A stretch of DNA of 34,456 nucleotides from a virus. This document shows, piece after piece, positions 1 through 7,611 of the stretch. Where the stretch lies: IMG/VR virus record IMGVR_UViG_3300025313_000076, positions 1 to 34,456 of that record. One strand, given 5' to 3'. Below the pieces are notes generated by a model. That model was not told where the DNA came from and ran no database searches. It was given only the letters and a program-made list of their open reading frames with translations. Position numbers and translations under genes: made by a program. Positions within the stretch are counted from its first letter, which is position 1; each line of letters begins with the position of its first letter.

Positions 1-60
1 GTAATTGCATTGGGGGTCGTGGGCATCTTTGTTGCTCTGTTGGCGCTTCTTACGAGGTAA
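1..60 (+). CDS. C-terminal end of a membrane protein (partial)
   Basis: An open frame enters from the left edge and ends at a TAA at 58-60. The 19 visible residues are almost all hydrophobic (Val, Ile, Leu, Gly, Ala, Phe) and finish with Thr-Arg, which looks like a transmembrane helix at the C-terminus of a protein. The next gene starts five bases later. Function cannot be assigned from so short a piece; a small holin-like or tail-membrane protein would fit a phage late region. This is inference. Confidence 0.45.
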   Translation, partial: VIALGVVGIFVALLALLTR

Positions 61-65
61 CCGTC

Positions 66-191
66 ATGGACCAGACGGATTTCGAGGAACCGGAAGACGA
101 CAGCCAGGATGTGTTGCCCCAGGATGAGTGGCCCTGGAACGTGACAATAACGCCGCCGCCGGAATACGATGAACCGCCGGGCGGCGGCTAA
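66..191 (+). CDS. small acidic proline-rich protein (41 aa)
   Basis: The ATG at 66 follows the preceding stop by five bases and the frame runs to TAA at 189-191. The product is 41 residues: an acidic first half rich in Asp, Glu and Gln, then two tryptophans, then a Pro-rich and Gly-rich tail. No domain is recognised. The gap between its neighbours is otherwise unexplained and the spacing fits the compact layout, which supports it. An alternative reading that extends the next gene upstream to 169 would overlap it, but that start lacks a ribosome binding site. Confidence 0.55.
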   Translation: MDQTDFEEPEDDSQDVLPQDEWPWNVTITPPPEYDEPPGGG

Positions 192-243
192 GGCGCTCGG
201 GTTGTGGGCGGCCGCATTTCTGGTGCGGCCCAGAGGAGTTGAG

Positions 244-915
244 ATGCCACAATTTGGCGACGAACTTGCGGAGGTTTTGCGACGACTGGGCGCATCGGTT
301 CAGGACGTTGACGGGCTGCGCCTTGAGGGGAACAACATAGGCGATGCTGCTTCCCTGGTGCGTTCGTGGACCGGGCAGAGCGGGGACATCGACGCGAAGG
401 TGGCTAGGTTTGACGCCCTGGATTGCAACCTGGGGCCGCACGACATGATTGCCGTCCGGCTTTACGACACTCCAAATTTTCAGAGCATTGCGAATTCCTC
501 CGAGACAAACGTTGTCTTCTCTGAGTTGCGGGCGCTTTGGGGGAATGTCTTTTCATGGAGCGCGTCTGACCCAACGGTTATCAATGTGCGGGACTTGCCC
601 GAGGTTCCGCTGATTCGGGTGAGTGGTTCGTGCGTTTGGGCCACCGATGGCACGGGGTATCGATATACCGTTCTTGCGCCCTACGACGCCGACGGGGTGT
701 TGCTGACTCCCGGGGTGGCACGAACCCTCACGACTACGGGGGCGGTTACTGGCGTACAGACGACCTATAGTTATGCGGACGGCATCCACCGAGTGCCCGG
801 CGTGAACAAGATGCGGACAATCAAGTTGAGGGTTGGACAAACCTCGGGCGGCAATCTCAATCTAGAATATGCCTCGTGCATGCTGGAGCTGGTCGGCAGT
901 GTGAGACTGGGATAA
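244..915 (+). CDS. hypothetical phage structural protein (223 aa)
   Basis: I chose the ATG at 244 because AGAGGAG at 232-238 is a good Shine-Dalgarno site five bases upstream. A possible longer form from 169 has no such site and would overlap the small gene before it. The product is 223 residues, has no signal peptide or membrane segment, and is rich in beta-prone residues (Thr, Val, Gly, Ser) in its second half, as in many phage virion proteins. I do not recognise the family. Position among lectin-like and tail-type genes suggests a virion or adsorption component; this is inference. Confidence 0.7.
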   Translation: MPQFGDELAEVLRRLGASVQDVDGLRLEGNNIGDAASLVRSWTGQSGDIDAKVARFDALDCNLGPHDMIAVRLYDTPNFQSIANSSETNVVFSELRALWGNVFSWSASDPTVINVRDLPEVPLIRVSGSCVWATDGTGYRYTVLAPYDADGVLLTPGVARTLTTTGAVTGVQTTYSYADGIHRVPGVNKMRTIKLRVGQTSGGNLNLEYASCMLELVGSVRLG

Positions 916-923
916 TGTGACCC

Positions 924-1043
924 ATGCCCTTCCGTTCCGCCAAGCAGCGCAGGTACATGTACGCGAGACACCCGGCAATAGCAAAACGCTGGGCCAGGCA
1001 CGGCGCCCGCCGCAAGACTAAGACACGAAAGGCCAAGAGGTAA
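924..1043 (+). CDS. small basic phage protein of the MPF-type family (39 aa)
   Basis: ATG at 924 to TAA at 1041-1043. The product is very basic and begins Met-Pro-Phe-Arg-Ser with a Gln-Arg-Arg-Tyr-Met-Tyr stretch and then His-Pro and Lys-Arg-Trp, a pattern I know from small proteins often encoded in phage structural regions, whose function is unknown. The C-terminal third is nearly all Arg and Lys, so it may bind nucleic acid. The next gene starts one base after the stop, and its Shine-Dalgarno site lies in the end of this gene. Confidence 0.7.
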   Translation: MPFRSAKQRRYMYARHPAIAKRWARHGARRKTKTRKAKR

Positions 1044-1044
1044 C

Positions 1045-1677
1045 ATGTACACCATTTCCGGCAGCGGATGCAGACAGATCATTTGCGAGTGGATCAAGAC
1101 AATCGTCGGCTGCGTTGTGGGGGCCGCATATCTAATCGAGGACACCTTCACTGACGCGGATGGCACTGCGCTCTCATCGCACACTCCGGACACCAAGCCG
1201 GCAGGATCAGGCTGGGCCAATGTCATTGGGGGCGGGTTCACCATTCAAGGCAACAAGGCAAGCTGCAATGGGGCAAACGATCAGTTGGTGGAAATAGAGG
1301 CCGGCGCCGCGGACGTGGATGTTGTGGTGGCCTCGATGACCCTGGGACAGTATTCTGGCATTGTGGCCCGGGGCACCGGAACGGGGCTAAACTGCATCTT
1401 GGCCCTATTCGACACCGTCGCGAATGAGTATGGGATCTATGCCTGCCAGGGTGCATATACGCGGATTGCCGGAGCCGCAGAAGCCCTAAATCCAGGGGAT
1501 GTCCTTACAAATGCTGAACTGAAGGTAACGGGGACGACCATAGAGATACTCGTCAACGGTGCAAGCAAGGTCTCGACAACGTCTGCGGTGCATCAAACCG
1601 AGACGGCAATTGGCTTGCTGGGATACGGCGAGGATGGAACCGCCAAGTGGGATGGCCTCACCGTGGCTGCCCTTTGA
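1045..1677 (+). CDS. lectin-fold (concanavalin-like) virion or adsorption protein (210 aa)
   Basis: ATG at 1045 is preceded by AGAGG five bases upstream. Residues 1-30 are moderately hydrophobic with cysteines. From about residue 32 the protein has the pattern Asp-Thr-Phe-Thr-Asp-Ala-Asp-Gly-Thr-Ala-Leu followed by Ser-His-Thr-Pro-Asp, typical of concanavalin-A-like/LamG jelly-roll domains that phages use on tail fibres or as surface proteins. The end has the usual Gly-rich closing strands with Trp-Asp-Gly-Leu. The likely role is carbohydrate binding on the virion. I cannot say which structure carries it. The family call is moderately sure; the role is inference. Confidence 0.65.
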   Translation: MYTISGSGCRQIICEWIKTIVGCVVGAAYLIEDTFTDADGTALSSHTPDTKPAGSGWANVIGGGFTIQGNKASCNGANDQLVEIEAGAADVDVVVASMTLGQYSGIVARGTGTGLNCILALFDTVANEYGIYACQGAYTRIAGAAEALNPGDVLTNAELKVTGTTIEILVNGASKVSTTSAVHQTETAIGLLGYGEDGTAKWDGLTVAAL

Positions 1678-1724
1678 TGCTCTACTTCGCCGTGTTTACC
1701 TGGGTTATATCATGGGCACAATGA
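1677..1724 (+). CDS. possible 15-residue hydrophobic peptide
   Basis: The stop of the lectin-like gene (TGA, 1675-1677) overlaps an ATG at 1677, giving a TGATG junction of the kind used elsewhere in this window for coupled genes. The frame encodes a 15-residue, strongly hydrophobic peptide with two tryptophans, ending TGA at 1722-1724. It fills much of an otherwise empty 74-base gap. There is no independent evidence that it is translated, and it may be chance. Confidence 0.2.
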   Translation: MLYFAVFTWVISWAQ

Positions 1725-1751
1725 TCTGCCTGTTCGTAGTGGAGAGAAAGC

Positions 1752-2282
1752 ATGACATCTTACGTAACTCCCAAGAAGAACGCCGCCTATATCTTCTACG
1801 TCGGATTGGTCAGTAGCGCCAATCGGCCAGACTTCCAGACCAACCCGACGCTTGCTGCCGGAGACGTCAAAGTCTCGATAGACGGCGGGGCACTGAACAA
1901 CCTGGCGACTCTGCCGGATGTTCAGCCAGATGGGGCAACGGTCCCTGTGAGGGTGCAACTCTCAGCAGATGAGATGAACGGCGACAACATCATTGTGGTC
2001 TTTATCGACCAGACCGCAACTTCGGAGTGGGATGACCTGTTCATCGGTATCCAAACCTCCGCCAGACAGGTGGATGACCTGGCCTATTCTGCGGAGACAA
2101 TGGACAGCACCGTCACGCTGAAGCAGGCCGTGAACATTATGCTGGCCGCCCTGGCGGGGAAGTCTACGGGTGGAGGCGGAGAGACGATAACCTTCCGCGA
2201 CGCTGCGGACAGCAAGGCCCGCATCACGGCCACGGTGGACAGCGCCGGCAACAGAACCGCAATCACGACAGACGGGGCCTAA
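1752..2282 (+). CDS. phage virion protein, probable fibre or baseplate-type adaptor (176 aa)
   Basis: ATG at 1752 with GGAGAG upstream at 1741-1746. The N-terminal part (Thr-Pro-Lys-Lys-Asn, Tyr-Val-Gly-Leu-Val-Ser, then Asn-Pro-Thr-Leu-Ala-Ala-Gly-Asp-Val-Lys) matches a type of protein I have seen repeatedly in phage structural regions. These have a beta-rich domain followed by a short helix around Ala-Arg-Gln-Val-Asp-Asp-Leu-Ala. The C-terminus (about 140-176) is a Gly-rich linker plus a short beta segment. The most likely job is in the tail or fibre. The stop overlaps the ATG of the next gene by one base. Confidence 0.65.
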   Translation: MTSYVTPKKNAAYIFYVGLVSSANRPDFQTNPTLAAGDVKVSIDGGALNNLATLPDVQPDGATVPVRVQLSADEMNGDNIIVVFIDQTATSEWDDLFIGIQTSARQVDDLAYSAETMDSTVTLKQAVNIMLAALAGKSTGGGGETITFRDAADSKARITATVDSAGNRTAITTDGA

Positions 2283-2803
2283 TGCTCGCCGGGTACTGGA
2301 GCACTCGGTACTTCGTCCTGCATTACTGGTCAGGGTACTGGCCCGGCTTTATTGTTCGGGGACCAGGGGCGGGGGCTGAAGTCAAGCGAAAGCCGCCACA
2401 GGCTGGCGGCCCAGCTATCGTTACCGACAAGCAGCTGACCAAGGTGCTTGTGCGGGAGGCGATAGAGAAGCTGGGCGCCGAGGAAATCAAGAAAGCAGAG
2501 ATTGCGGCAGCCAACGAGGCCTTTGATCGAAGACAGCACTTCAGCGAGTTGGGAAAGAAGGGCGCAGAGGTCAAGCGGGAGAAGGCGCTGGCAAAGGAGC
2601 AGCAGAAGAAAGAACTCCTGGAAATGCTGGAGGCCGGCAGGAAGAAGCATCAGGAGCAACAGCGCAAAGAAAGAGCAGCGCCGCCCAGGTCGGAAACCGC
2701 CCAGTTTGTGGAACAGAAGAAGAGCGACCGGGAGAAGATGTCCCACTTGAGAGCCCTGAAGAGAATTGCCAAAGAAGAGAGACGGCGGCGTGTGGGCGGG
2801 TAA
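2282..2803 (+). CDS. basic coiled-coil phage protein (173 aa)
   Basis: The TAATG junction at 2280-2284 couples it to the gene before. Residues 1-25 are rich in Tyr, Trp and Phe (repeated Tyr-Trp pairs), a head seen in small phage proteins next to tail genes. Residues about 55-170 are a long charged helix dense in Lys, Glu, Arg and Gln, predicted coiled coil. The last residues are a run of arginines. A scaffolding-like, fibre-assembly or nucleic-acid-binding role is possible; none can be shown. Its 3' end overlaps the start of the methylase gene. Confidence 0.7.
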   Translation: MLAGYWSTRYFVLHYWSGYWPGFIVRGPGAGAEVKRKPPQAGGPAIVTDKQLTKVLVREAIEKLGAEEIKKAEIAAANEAFDRRQHFSELGKKGAEVKREKALAKEQQKKELLEMLEAGRKKHQEQQRKERAAPPRSETAQFVEQKKSDREKMSHLRALKRIAKEERRRRVGG

Positions 2804-3368
2804 GCTGGGAGATGACTACACCCGCAGGAACATGACAGGAGACCAGACCGCCTTCTTTGCGCCGATCGTGACCCTGACGGGACCGTTGGAGTCGGTGATC
2901 GAGTTCGGCCCGAATGTTGGGCTGAATCTGTCTGCGCTTAGACGGATATTCCCGGAGATTGAGGTTGCCGGCGTAGAGGTGAACCAGGGAGCTTGCGCGG
3001 AACTGCAAAAGAGGATCCCGGATGCCGTGGTTTACCAGTGCCCGGCAGATAGATTTGAAACCGAGAGAACCTATGACCTTGTACTTACCAAGTCCTTCCT
3101 CATCCACATTCCCCCGCAGGAATTGGATGCGGTCACCGCCAGGCTCTACCAGTGTGTTCGACGGTGGCTACTCCTGGCGGAATACTATAACCCGAGACTC
3201 GTGGAGGCTCATTACCGCAATACTGTCTTGTGGAAGCGGGACTTTGCAGGAGAGATGCTGGACAGGTACCCAGACCTACAACTCGTGGCCCACGGGTTCA
3301 ACTACCACTTAGATGAATTCCCTCAGGATGACATCACTTGGTTTCTGCTAAAACGTGTGCCATCGTAG
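2790..3368 (+). CDS. SAM-dependent methyltransferase resembling pseudaminic-acid-biosynthesis methylases
   Basis: The protein opens with Trp-Ala-Gly-Lys-Leu-Gly-Asp-Asp-Tyr-Thr-Arg-Arg-Asn. This is close to the signature start of the family annotated as pseudaminic acid biosynthesis-associated methylase. A Rossmann SAM site follows (Glu-Phe-Gly-Pro-Asn-Val-Gly-Leu-Asn), then Gly-Val-Glu-Val-Asn, then Thr-Lys-Ser-Phe-Leu-Ile-His-Ile. Tyr-Tyr-Asn-Pro and Lys-Arg-Asp-Phe-Ala-Gly-Glu match the second half, and Gln-Asp-Asp-Ile-Thr-Trp-Phe-Leu-Leu the end. I place the start at GTG 2790, which gives the family's usual N-terminus; TTG at 2766 is an alternative in the same frame. The length of about 192 residues is normal. 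It overlaps the preceding gene by 14 bases and the next by 31. The exact substrate is inferred only from family. Confidence 0.78.
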   Translation: MWAGKLGDDYTRRNMTGDQTAFFAPIVTLTGPLESVIEFGPNVGLNLSALRRIFPEIEVAGVEVNQGACAELQKRIPDAVVYQCPADRFETERTYDLVLTKSFLIHIPPQELDAVTARLYQCVRRWLLLAEYYNPRLVEAHYRNTVLWKRDFAGEMLDRYPDLQLVAHGFNYHLDEFPQDDITWFLLKRVPS

Positions 3369-3949
3369 GGAACGGGCCGAGCGTCACTCCGGAACTGCTG
3401 GAGGTTATCGGGTGCCCATCATTTGGGCTGAACGCCATAGCTTCAATCTACCCCCAGACAACATGGCGGCCGACGCACTACCTGCTGGGTTGGTCCCAGG
3501 GGGATGGGGGGCTTTCTGCGCTCCCGCTAATCCTGGAGTCGGTGGCATTGGGGATACCGAGTTACATCCCGCATCATTGGGGAGAGAGGGTCACGGGACC
3601 GAACGTCTCTATTTACGGGACGAACAAGGGGCCTCAGTGGGCGACGCACCTGACCTGCCTTTTCTCGGGACATACGTCTGTCTATCTGGCGGCACAGGTG
3701 GCAACGTTGTTGGGGTTCAAGCATATCCTGTTCATGGGACTGGACGGACTGAAGCCGAGGCACGGGAAGGACCAGAACCATCTTACGGATGACTACTACG
3801 AGTACGACGAGGACTTGTCTTCCAAGAATGCGGCCATAGCGAATGCGGGCATGTTCGCCGGCTACATCCAGATGGTGGGGCTGATGAAAGAGCGTGGCGT
3901 GACCTGCGATTTCGTTGTGCCGCCGAAGAGAATAGGGCTTGAGTTTTGA
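3338..3949 (+). CDS. GT42/DUF115-like glycosyltransferase (sialyltransferase superfamily)
   Basis: The start is TTG at 3338, inside the methylase gene, with an AGGATGA-type ribosome site at about 3325. The N-terminus has Ile-Val-Gly-Asn-Gly-Pro-Ser, the nucleotide-sugar-binding motif shared by CST-type sialyltransferases (GT42) and the DUF115/motility-accessory-factor proteins that transfer pseudaminic or legionaminic acid. A later segment has Gly-Phe-Lys-His-Ile-Leu-Phe-Met-Gly-Leu-Asp and then Asn-His-Leu-Thr-Asp-Asp-Tyr-Tyr, as in those families. At 203 residues it is short but complete for a single domain. Its coupling to a pseudaminic-type methylase supports a nonulosonic sugar donor. 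The acceptor is unknown. Confidence 0.72.
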   Translation: MVSAKTCAIVGNGPSVTPELLEVIGCPSFGLNAIASIYPQTTWRPTHYLLGWSQGDGGLSALPLILESVALGIPSYIPHHWGERVTGPNVSIYGTNKGPQWATHLTCLFSGHTSVYLAAQVATLLGFKHILFMGLDGLKPRHGKDQNHLTDDYYEYDEDLSSKNAAIANAGMFAGYIQMVGLMKERGVTCDFVVPPKRIGLEF

Positions 3950-5475
3950 CTGACGAGCAGAACGTCCCGCTAACCGAACTGGCCCTCATGGTCGCCCTGG
4001 CGAGGATGGATTCACCAGAGGGCTATCAGGCATTCTATGCGCTCATCCAGGGCTTCCCTCCTCCGAGACATGCCGCCGCCTGGGTTGAGGACATCTTCAA
4101 GGCTAAACGGGAGGGGAAGGGGCTGGTCATTGAGGCCTTCCGGGGATCTACCAAGACGACCACCCTGACCGTTCTATTCGTGGCCCATCAGATTGGGCTG
4201 CATCCGGAGAAGTCTAATCTTATTGTAGGGCTGAACGACGCGGCATCGAAGAAGCGGGGGGCCTCCAAGATAGCCGACATCATCCAGTACAACAGGGGGT
4301 GGAAGGCGATATTCCCGAACGTCGTTCCAGATGTTCCTAGAGGCTGGGGCGACAATGGGTACTGGGTTCAGGACACCAGCATTCCCTACGACGAGTGGAG
4401 CCGAAGACTAGGGCTGGACTACACCTTGTCTGGCTGGGGCTACACATCCGGCGCCCTGGTGGGCATGCACCCGACTGGGACATTGGTCATCGACGATATC
4501 CACGGCGACGAGAACACCTCTTCTCCCAGGCAGTTGGAAGAGGTCATGGACATCATCAAGGGAACCCTCATGCCCACCCTGGTCCCCGGAGCGTTTCACA
4601 TTGTCGTGGGGACGCCGTGGGTCGAGGGGGATGCCATCTCATATTTCAAGGCGCTGCCGACGATGTTCCATCACATCCGCACTCCCTTATTGGTTGGGGA
4701 AAAGTCGGTATGGCCCGAGGTGTTCACCGAAGAGGAAGTAATCAACCGGAAAGCCGCCAGTGGGGCTGTCGAGTTCGCCCGCATGTACATGCTGGATTTG
4801 GAGGCGGCCAAGGGTCACAATCTGAAGAAGGAGTGGCTGGGATACTTCAACTACGAGGATATCAAAGAGGACTGGCCCGTCTTCATGGGCAACGACTACG
4901 CCTCTACCTCGGACAGAATGAAGCAAAAGAAGCGGGACGACAACGCCGTATGCTGGGGCAGGCTCACCCCGAGGGGCGATTTGGTTCTGGTTGACGGGGA
5001 CGCAGAACAGATGTCCCAGGCGGAGGCCTACCAGAGGATCATCGCCAGGGCCTCCTCTTTCCCGACACTCCAGCAGATTGGCATTGAGAGCATCGGCAAG
5101 GGCGAGGAGTTCTACGAACTTCTGGCGCAGGCCCCTATATTCCTGCCCATTATTCCCATTCCTTCACATAGTGGATTGGCTAGGTCTAAGGGCGGACGCT
5201 TTGAGAAAGTGTTAGCCCCCATGTTCCAGAGAAGGCGTGTGCTGATTTCCACGAGGCAGACGCCATTCCTGAAGAAGTTTGTGGACCAGTGGATTTCATG
5301 GGATGGTTCTGGAAATGCCGGAGACGACACGCTGGATGCAGTTTACATGATGGTCAAGGCGGCGGAGGGCTTCATTGCCCTACCCGCATTACAGGTCTCG
5401 GCGGAGAGCCCGCTGTATTTCGAGAAGAAGAAGATGGTCAATCCATGGGCCATCTTGGGGAGAGGCAATGGCTGA
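3946..5475 (+). CDS. terL: terminase large subunit
   Basis: This is the packaging motor ATPase and nuclease, 509 residues. The ATPase domain has a Walker A variant Arg-Gly-Ser-Thr-Lys-Thr-Thr at 66-72, Walker B Leu-Val-Ile-Asp-Asp at 180-184 and the coupling motif Val-Gly-Thr-Pro-Trp at 221-225. The C-terminal RNase-H-like nuclease shows Gly-Asn-Asp-Tyr (Asp317), Glu381 in Ile-Glu-Ser, and Gly-Asp-Asp-Thr-Leu-Asp-Ala (460-465), giving the expected acidic triad. Walker B ends in Asp-Asp rather than Asp-Glu, so the catalytic acid may be the second Asp or a nearby residue. The start is TTG at 3946, overlapping the previous stop by four bases. No small terminase is recognisable nearby. Confidence 0.93.
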   Translation: MTDEQNVPLTELALMVALARMDSPEGYQAFYALIQGFPPPRHAAAWVEDIFKAKREGKGLVIEAFRGSTKTTTLTVLFVAHQIGLHPEKSNLIVGLNDAASKKRGASKIADIIQYNRGWKAIFPNVVPDVPRGWGDNGYWVQDTSIPYDEWSRRLGLDYTLSGWGYTSGALVGMHPTGTLVIDDIHGDENTSSPRQLEEVMDIIKGTLMPTLVPGAFHIVVGTPWVEGDAISYFKALPTMFHHIRTPLLVGEKSVWPEVFTEEEVINRKAASGAVEFARMYMLDLEAAKGHNLKKEWLGYFNYEDIKEDWPVFMGNDYASTSDRMKQKKRDDNAVCWGRLTPRGDLVLVDGDAEQMSQAEAYQRIIARASSFPTLQQIGIESIGKGEEFYELLAQAPIFLPIIPIPSHSGLARSKGGRFEKVLAPMFQRRRVLISTRQTPFLKKFVDQWISWDGSGNAGDDTLDAVYMMVKAAEGFIALPALQVSAESPLYFEKKKMVNPWAILGRGNG

Positions 5476-7357
5476 TCTGAAGAAAGACATTATGCGCAAG
5501 GCCCGGCAGATGGTCGATGCGGACAAGAACCTCCACAGATACCAGGAGGAGTACGAGCGCATGGCCCGCCTGGACTGGACACCTCCCGGCGCACTAGGGC
5601 AATTTGCGTTCATCCGGGGGAGACCGTCTACTGCACCCTATGATGCCCTTCGGGGTGCGGTCAGGGCGATGGCGAACCTCCAGCCGAAGATAACCGTCCA
5701 TCCGGCGACGGTTCTCAAGGCCATAAGGGGGAAGGACGACAACAGCCTGGAGGCGAGGAAGCTGGCCAATCAGTGGGAGACAACGTTCCACTGGGTGCTG
5801 GACAGACTGATAAAGCGGTCGCCCACATTTCTATCTGACATCGTCTGGTCTTCCGTGTTGTACCACGAGGTCAACGGGCAACCCATTCATCTCCCTACGC
5901 AGAAGAGGATTGCCGATACCCTCCGGGGGACAAAGGGCGAGGCGGCGATGCGGATGGGCGACTGGGGCGTGAAACTGGCAGACCCCAAGACGGTGGACGT
6001 TAGGTATTCGAACTACGGCACCGATGCGGTTCTTTCGGTTGCACTGAGGGATGCCAGGTGGGTTTCGGAGTTCTGGGGCCACAAGGCTATTGCCGCGCAG
6101 ATTGAGAAGAACCCCGACTTTGCCACAGAGCCTTTCCTGGAGTGCGACTACGTCGATTACGAGAACCGCTTTGTGTGGGCTGTTCAGAGCAATTCGGTTA
6201 GCGAGATTGAGAACCTCAAGTACACATTGCTTTCTCCGCAACCCTGGCTGGGGAGAGAGGTTCCCTTTCTGCCGTGGATCAACGTGGCGGGGGGAACGAA
6301 GATTGACTTGGCGCCAGAGCACCAGAGACGACCGTTGCTCTATCCGGTGTTACAGACGGGTGCCTGGATCAACGCCAACATCATGGGCACGATCATGCAG
6401 TCGGTAGCTGTTGCAGAGGCGGCCGCCGCAAGGAACGTCGTGAAAGGTGCCGGGGCAGCGGATGTCGAGGTTGACCACGGAGAAATTGGCGGACGCATCA
6501 ACCTTACTCCCTTCCAGACCTACGAGAGAGTGCAGCAACTTGGACTAGATCCTCAGATCAGGGAAATGTTCGATAGGACAGAAGATGCCATTCGCAGAGC
6601 GACGGTGGCGGATGTTCTGGTAACTGGGCAGCCGATGGGAACCGACCAGACGTTCGCCGGCTTCAACCTTCAGGTCATGCAGGCCCTTGCCTCTCTGGGG
6701 GATTTCAAGAACGTCGCCCAGCTATTTATCTCCCGACTACTGGAGCACATGCTCCTTCTGGCACACTACACCGGGGGAGAAATCTCGGGCTATGGCAAAG
6801 ACGACAAGGTCTACACCATTGATAGCGAGGACATCGACCCCGAGGGGATCTACATTGATGTGGAACTGACCACCGACGTTCCGGTGGACAGGCAGCAAAG
6901 AGTGAATGCGGCCATGAACCTGGCGAACTCGGAGAACCTTCCGATGTCGCCCCGATCTCTTCTGGAGTTCCTGGGAGTGACAGATCCCGAGGGTGAAATT
7001 AGGGACTGGATGAAGCACCGCGTCAGAATGGCCGATCTCATGGGCAAGCTGAAGAAGATCGAGCTGACAGTCTCCGGAGAGATCGAGCAGATGGCCGCCA
7101 AAATGGCACAGCAGATGATCCAGGACCAGATGAAACAGCAGCAGGCTCCGGAGGGGGGAGAACAGATGCCGGGAATGATGGGCACCGGAAGCCCTCCCGA
7201 GGATATGATGGCCCCTCCGGGGATGCCCGGAGTTGAGGGACAAGAGGTAAATCCCGCCGCCGGGGGAATGCCCCCCGCCATGGCTAACCCGATGGGGAAC
7301 ACATTTGAAGGTCAGACGGGAATGAGTAGGGGCGGTCAAGAACTGGCGGGTCTCTAA
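5468..7357 (+). CDS. portal protein (629 aa)
   Basis: I use ATG 5468, which overlaps the terminase stop by eight bases. A longer frame back to 5375 would begin with an Arg-rich stretch that is only the terminase gene read in another frame. The position directly after the large terminase, the length and the mixed alpha/beta body with long helices near 430-520 fit portals. The body includes segments such as Thr-Pro-Pro-Gly-Ala-Leu, Pro-Phe-Leu-Pro-Trp-Ile-Asn and a helix-rich region before Asp-Val-Pro-Val-Asp-Arg-Gln-Gln-Arg-Val. From about residue 540 the tail is rich in Met, Gln, Pro and Gly and looks disordered. The portal is the DNA channel and head-tail vertex. The call rests on position and overall form. 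Confidence 0.85.
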   Translation: MADLKKDIMRKARQMVDADKNLHRYQEEYERMARLDWTPPGALGQFAFIRGRPSTAPYDALRGAVRAMANLQPKITVHPATVLKAIRGKDDNSLEARKLANQWETTFHWVLDRLIKRSPTFLSDIVWSSVLYHEVNGQPIHLPTQKRIADTLRGTKGEAAMRMGDWGVKLADPKTVDVRYSNYGTDAVLSVALRDARWVSEFWGHKAIAAQIEKNPDFATEPFLECDYVDYENRFVWAVQSNSVSEIENLKYTLLSPQPWLGREVPFLPWINVAGGTKIDLAPEHQRRPLLYPVLQTGAWINANIMGTIMQSVAVAEAAAARNVVKGAGAADVEVDHGEIGGRINLTPFQTYERVQQLGLDPQIREMFDRTEDAIRRATVADVLVTGQPMGTDQTFAGFNLQVMQALASLGDFKNVAQLFISRLLEHMLLLAHYTGGEISGYGKDDKVYTIDSEDIDPEGIYIDVELTTDVPVDRQQRVNAAMNLANSENLPMSPRSLLEFLGVTDPEGEIRDWMKHRVRMADLMGKLKKIELTVSGEIEQMAAKMAQQMIQDQMKQQQAPEGGEQMPGMMGTGSPPEDMMAPPGMPGVEGQEVNPAAGGMPPAMANPMGNTFEGQTGMSRGGQELAGL

Positions 7358-7611
7358 TGTACACCGAGAGAGAATACGACATCATGCTCCTGGAAGCCCA
7401 GGAGGAAAACGACAAGCTGATACAAGAAGTCGCCCTGGAACTATTAGGGAACAGGGCGAAGAGGATGGTGAAGAATGGCGAAATTGGCGGGGGGGACAAC
7501 GCCTCCCAAGCCGGTCCGAACGCCCCCGATCAAGCGGCCGCCGGTGCCGGTGGTAACGCCGCGGGGGGTGTTTACGCCAGGGGCCCAACCCCAGCCGTGG
7601 GTCAACCCTAG
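7357..7611 (+). CDS. small protein downstream of portal (84 aa), overlapping the next gene
   Basis: The TAATG junction at 7355-7359 couples it to the portal gene. Residues 1-40 are a charged amphipathic helix (many Glu, Leu, Lys). Residues 45-84 are Gly-rich, Ala-rich and Asn-rich, with no recognisable fold. The last 137 bases are also the start of the next gene in the +1 frame, an unusually long overlap. The helical half is the part most likely to be real. A seven-G run at 7489-7495 lies in the overlap, so the two frames could instead form one product through slippage or a sequencing error. Confidence 0.5.
   Translation: MYTEREYDIMLLEAQEENDKLIQEVALELLGNRAKRMVKNGEIGGGDNASQAGPNAPDQAAAGAGGNAAGGVYARGPTPAVGQP

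Noticed and set aside
64-441. Antisense frame at the left edge
   Set aside because: Pro/Arg/His-rich sequence of the kind produced by reading GC-rich coding DNA backward; plus-strand genes explain the region.
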